Positions 62,701-64,000 of a stretch of DNA of 64,000 nt are shown piece after piece. The stretch's first letter is position 1. Each line of letters begins with the position of its first letter. Under the pieces are notes generated by a model. That model saw nothing but the letters and a program-made list of their open reading frames with translations. It was not told the DNA's origin and made no database searches. A program made the position numbers and the translations under genes. This stretch comes from Gavia stellata. Taxonomy: Eukaryota; Chordata; Aves; Gaviiformes; Gaviidae. Location of the stretch: assembly GCF_030936135.1 (NCBI RefSeq), contig NC_082600.1, positions 27,287,943 to 27,351,942 on the forward strand, read 5' to 3'.

Positions 62701-64000
62701 GAGGGCTGTAGGAGAACAGGGACCTGGCTGTGGCTGCTGTAACCTGCCGGAGAGAGACAGGTGGTTCCCCACAAATACCCTGGGTGGACCAGGAGGAAAA
62801 GGACTGTCGTCTCAACAGCTGGGTTGTAGCCCGGACCCGTGGAAGAACTTACTCAGGGGACTGATCCCAAAGATCTTTTTTTTCCTTTTTCTCCTCATTT
62901 TCTTTCCTCCCCTCTCTACATAGAAAGTTGATAATGAACTGCTTTTGTCCTTGTCAGCTCAGAACAGTTTTGAATGGTGGCACTGACTTTTCTATTCTCC
63001 TGCCACTGCTACAACACTACTCCTAGCAAAGCACTGGAGCTATCTTGCAAACCCCAACCCTTTTGCTACTTTGAGATGTTTTTAAGACCAACACTATTTG
63101 CTCTTTGCACCGACAAACCAGCTGTTAGTGCAAAATCTGGAGGCAAAGCGGTGCTTGAGCTAGCACGTATCAGCTACGTGTCCCAAAGCTTTGCTTGGGC
63201 ATACTTAACCATACTAAAAGGCACGGGGTCCAGGCGGCTCCGCTGCGCTGTGTCACCCTCCTCCTGCACCTGCAAACCACTCCCATGGACACGAATGGGG
63301 TGCATTAGTGGTGGAGCAGAGCCCTAAATCACAGGCAGGCAGAGGGCTGTTCCCTGCAGGCTTTGCAGTCCCCCCAGCCTCTGCATTTCAATTGCCTTTT
63401 CATCTCTGTCTTTGCTGGGGTTGCTGCTTTTAAGTGACCGCCTGAGAGGGAGTTCAGGTGACACCTGAGCTAAACCTCGCTCCACACATGGAAAGGGAGA
63501 GATCTATCGGCCAGTGCCCAGCAGTGCAGTGTGAAGCAGCTGGGGCCACCTCTAATTCATCTCCCGCCACCAGCTCAATGTAAGAGCAGCATGATGGGTA
63601 TGAATTGCGTGCTACATTTTCCCCCCCAATTAAACTCTGCTCAGCCACAAACTACATCAGTAAACAATAAGCACCCACCATTTAGGAAGTCCCAACTGGC
63701 AGAGACCCACCATGACCCTGCTGCTATCAAGGCATGGGGAGGGAGAAACATAAGGGCACTTGTAAAACCCCTCAGAGGGATGAGTGTTATTTTCCCACCA
63801 TGCCCCACCCAGGCATCCAGCTAAGGGCAGAAAATCCATCGCACCTAGATCTCTTCACCAGGGATCCTCAAAAATGTCTTGCAAGGGGGTGGTGGAGGAT
63901 GGGGGAAGAGAGCCCAAGGCCAGCACCCAGGAGAGATTAATCATGCAACCACACCCTGGCATGAGGCATGAAACACTCCCAGTTCAGGGAGAGTCAGGTG
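56771..64000. other. Downstream flank, no recognised gene
   Basis: No exon of the expected next neighbour (VRTN in human gene order) was recognised. A short GA repeat lies at about 57,003-57,014. One exon-like segment with matched splice sites (59,139-59,197) is listed separately. Other frames appear to be chance. Confidence 0.45.
59139..59197 (+). other. Exon-like 59-bp segment with consensus splice sites
   Basis: A polypyrimidine acceptor (ggtttctttttccag) and a strong donor (gtcaag|gtgagc) bracket 59 bp. One frame reads 19 codons rich in Ser, Asn and Arg without a stop. I do not recognise the sequence and see no partner exon, so it may be chance or part of an unknown transcript. Confidence 0.2.

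Noticed and set aside
1-64000. tRNA genes, CRISPR arrays, prokaryotic operons or a clustered new multi-gene system
   Set aside because: No tRNA B-box/cloverleaf, regularly spaced repeats or adjacent co-oriented intronless genes were seen. The window is ordinary vertebrate DNA with two spliced genes.

Overview
This window is nuclear DNA of an amniote, most probably a bird. The reasons are two recognisable intron-containing vertebrate genes with GT-AG (and one GC-AG) splice sites, three CpG islands, and a CR1 LINE 3' end at about 35.0-35.5 kb of the type common in bird genomes. There are no operons, CRISPR arrays or prokaryotic signals. Most long open frames here are chance products of GC-rich, stop-poor DNA and are not annotated.

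Layout. From 1 to about 1.5 kb there is no recognised gene. From 1.54 to 2.29 kb a CpG island holds the promoter and first two exons of ISCA2, a mitochondrial iron-sulfur carrier gene of four short exons ending at 2906 (172 residues). From 2.9 to about 40 kb there is a gene-poor interval. It holds an inverted pair of RFX-type X-box motifs at 7.85 kb, scattered AT-rich blocks that look like regulatory elements, a decayed Ty3/gypsy-type integrase at 23.9-24.3 kb, a decayed LINE reverse-transcriptase end near 29 kb (minus strand), ancient repeat tails, a CR1 copy at 35 kb (minus) and an older CR1/L3-like relic at 36.1-36.3 kb (minus). Two more CpG islands, at about 40.0-40.56 kb and 45.0-45.56 kb, lie ahead of SYNDIG1L and are the candidates for its untranslated first exon. 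SYNDIG1L (brain dispanin-family membrane protein, 241 residues) is coded by three exons between 51,562 and 55,185. From 56.8 kb to the end I see no recognised gene.

The two genes have no known functional link; they are chromosomal neighbours. From memory, human chromosome 14q24.3 carries SYNDIG1L, NPC2 and ISCA2 side by side, with NPC2 head-to-head with ISCA2. Here ISCA2 and SYNDIG1L are in tandem on the same strand and I found no NPC2 coding sequence between them, so the local order appears rearranged relative to human.

I did not find a new multi-gene system. The observations most worth checking are the GC-AG intron in ISCA2, the RFX X-box motifs (one in the ISCA2 promoter, a mirrored pair at 7.85 kb), the two-strand start-codon arrangement in the ISCA2 promoter, and three orphan exon-like segments.
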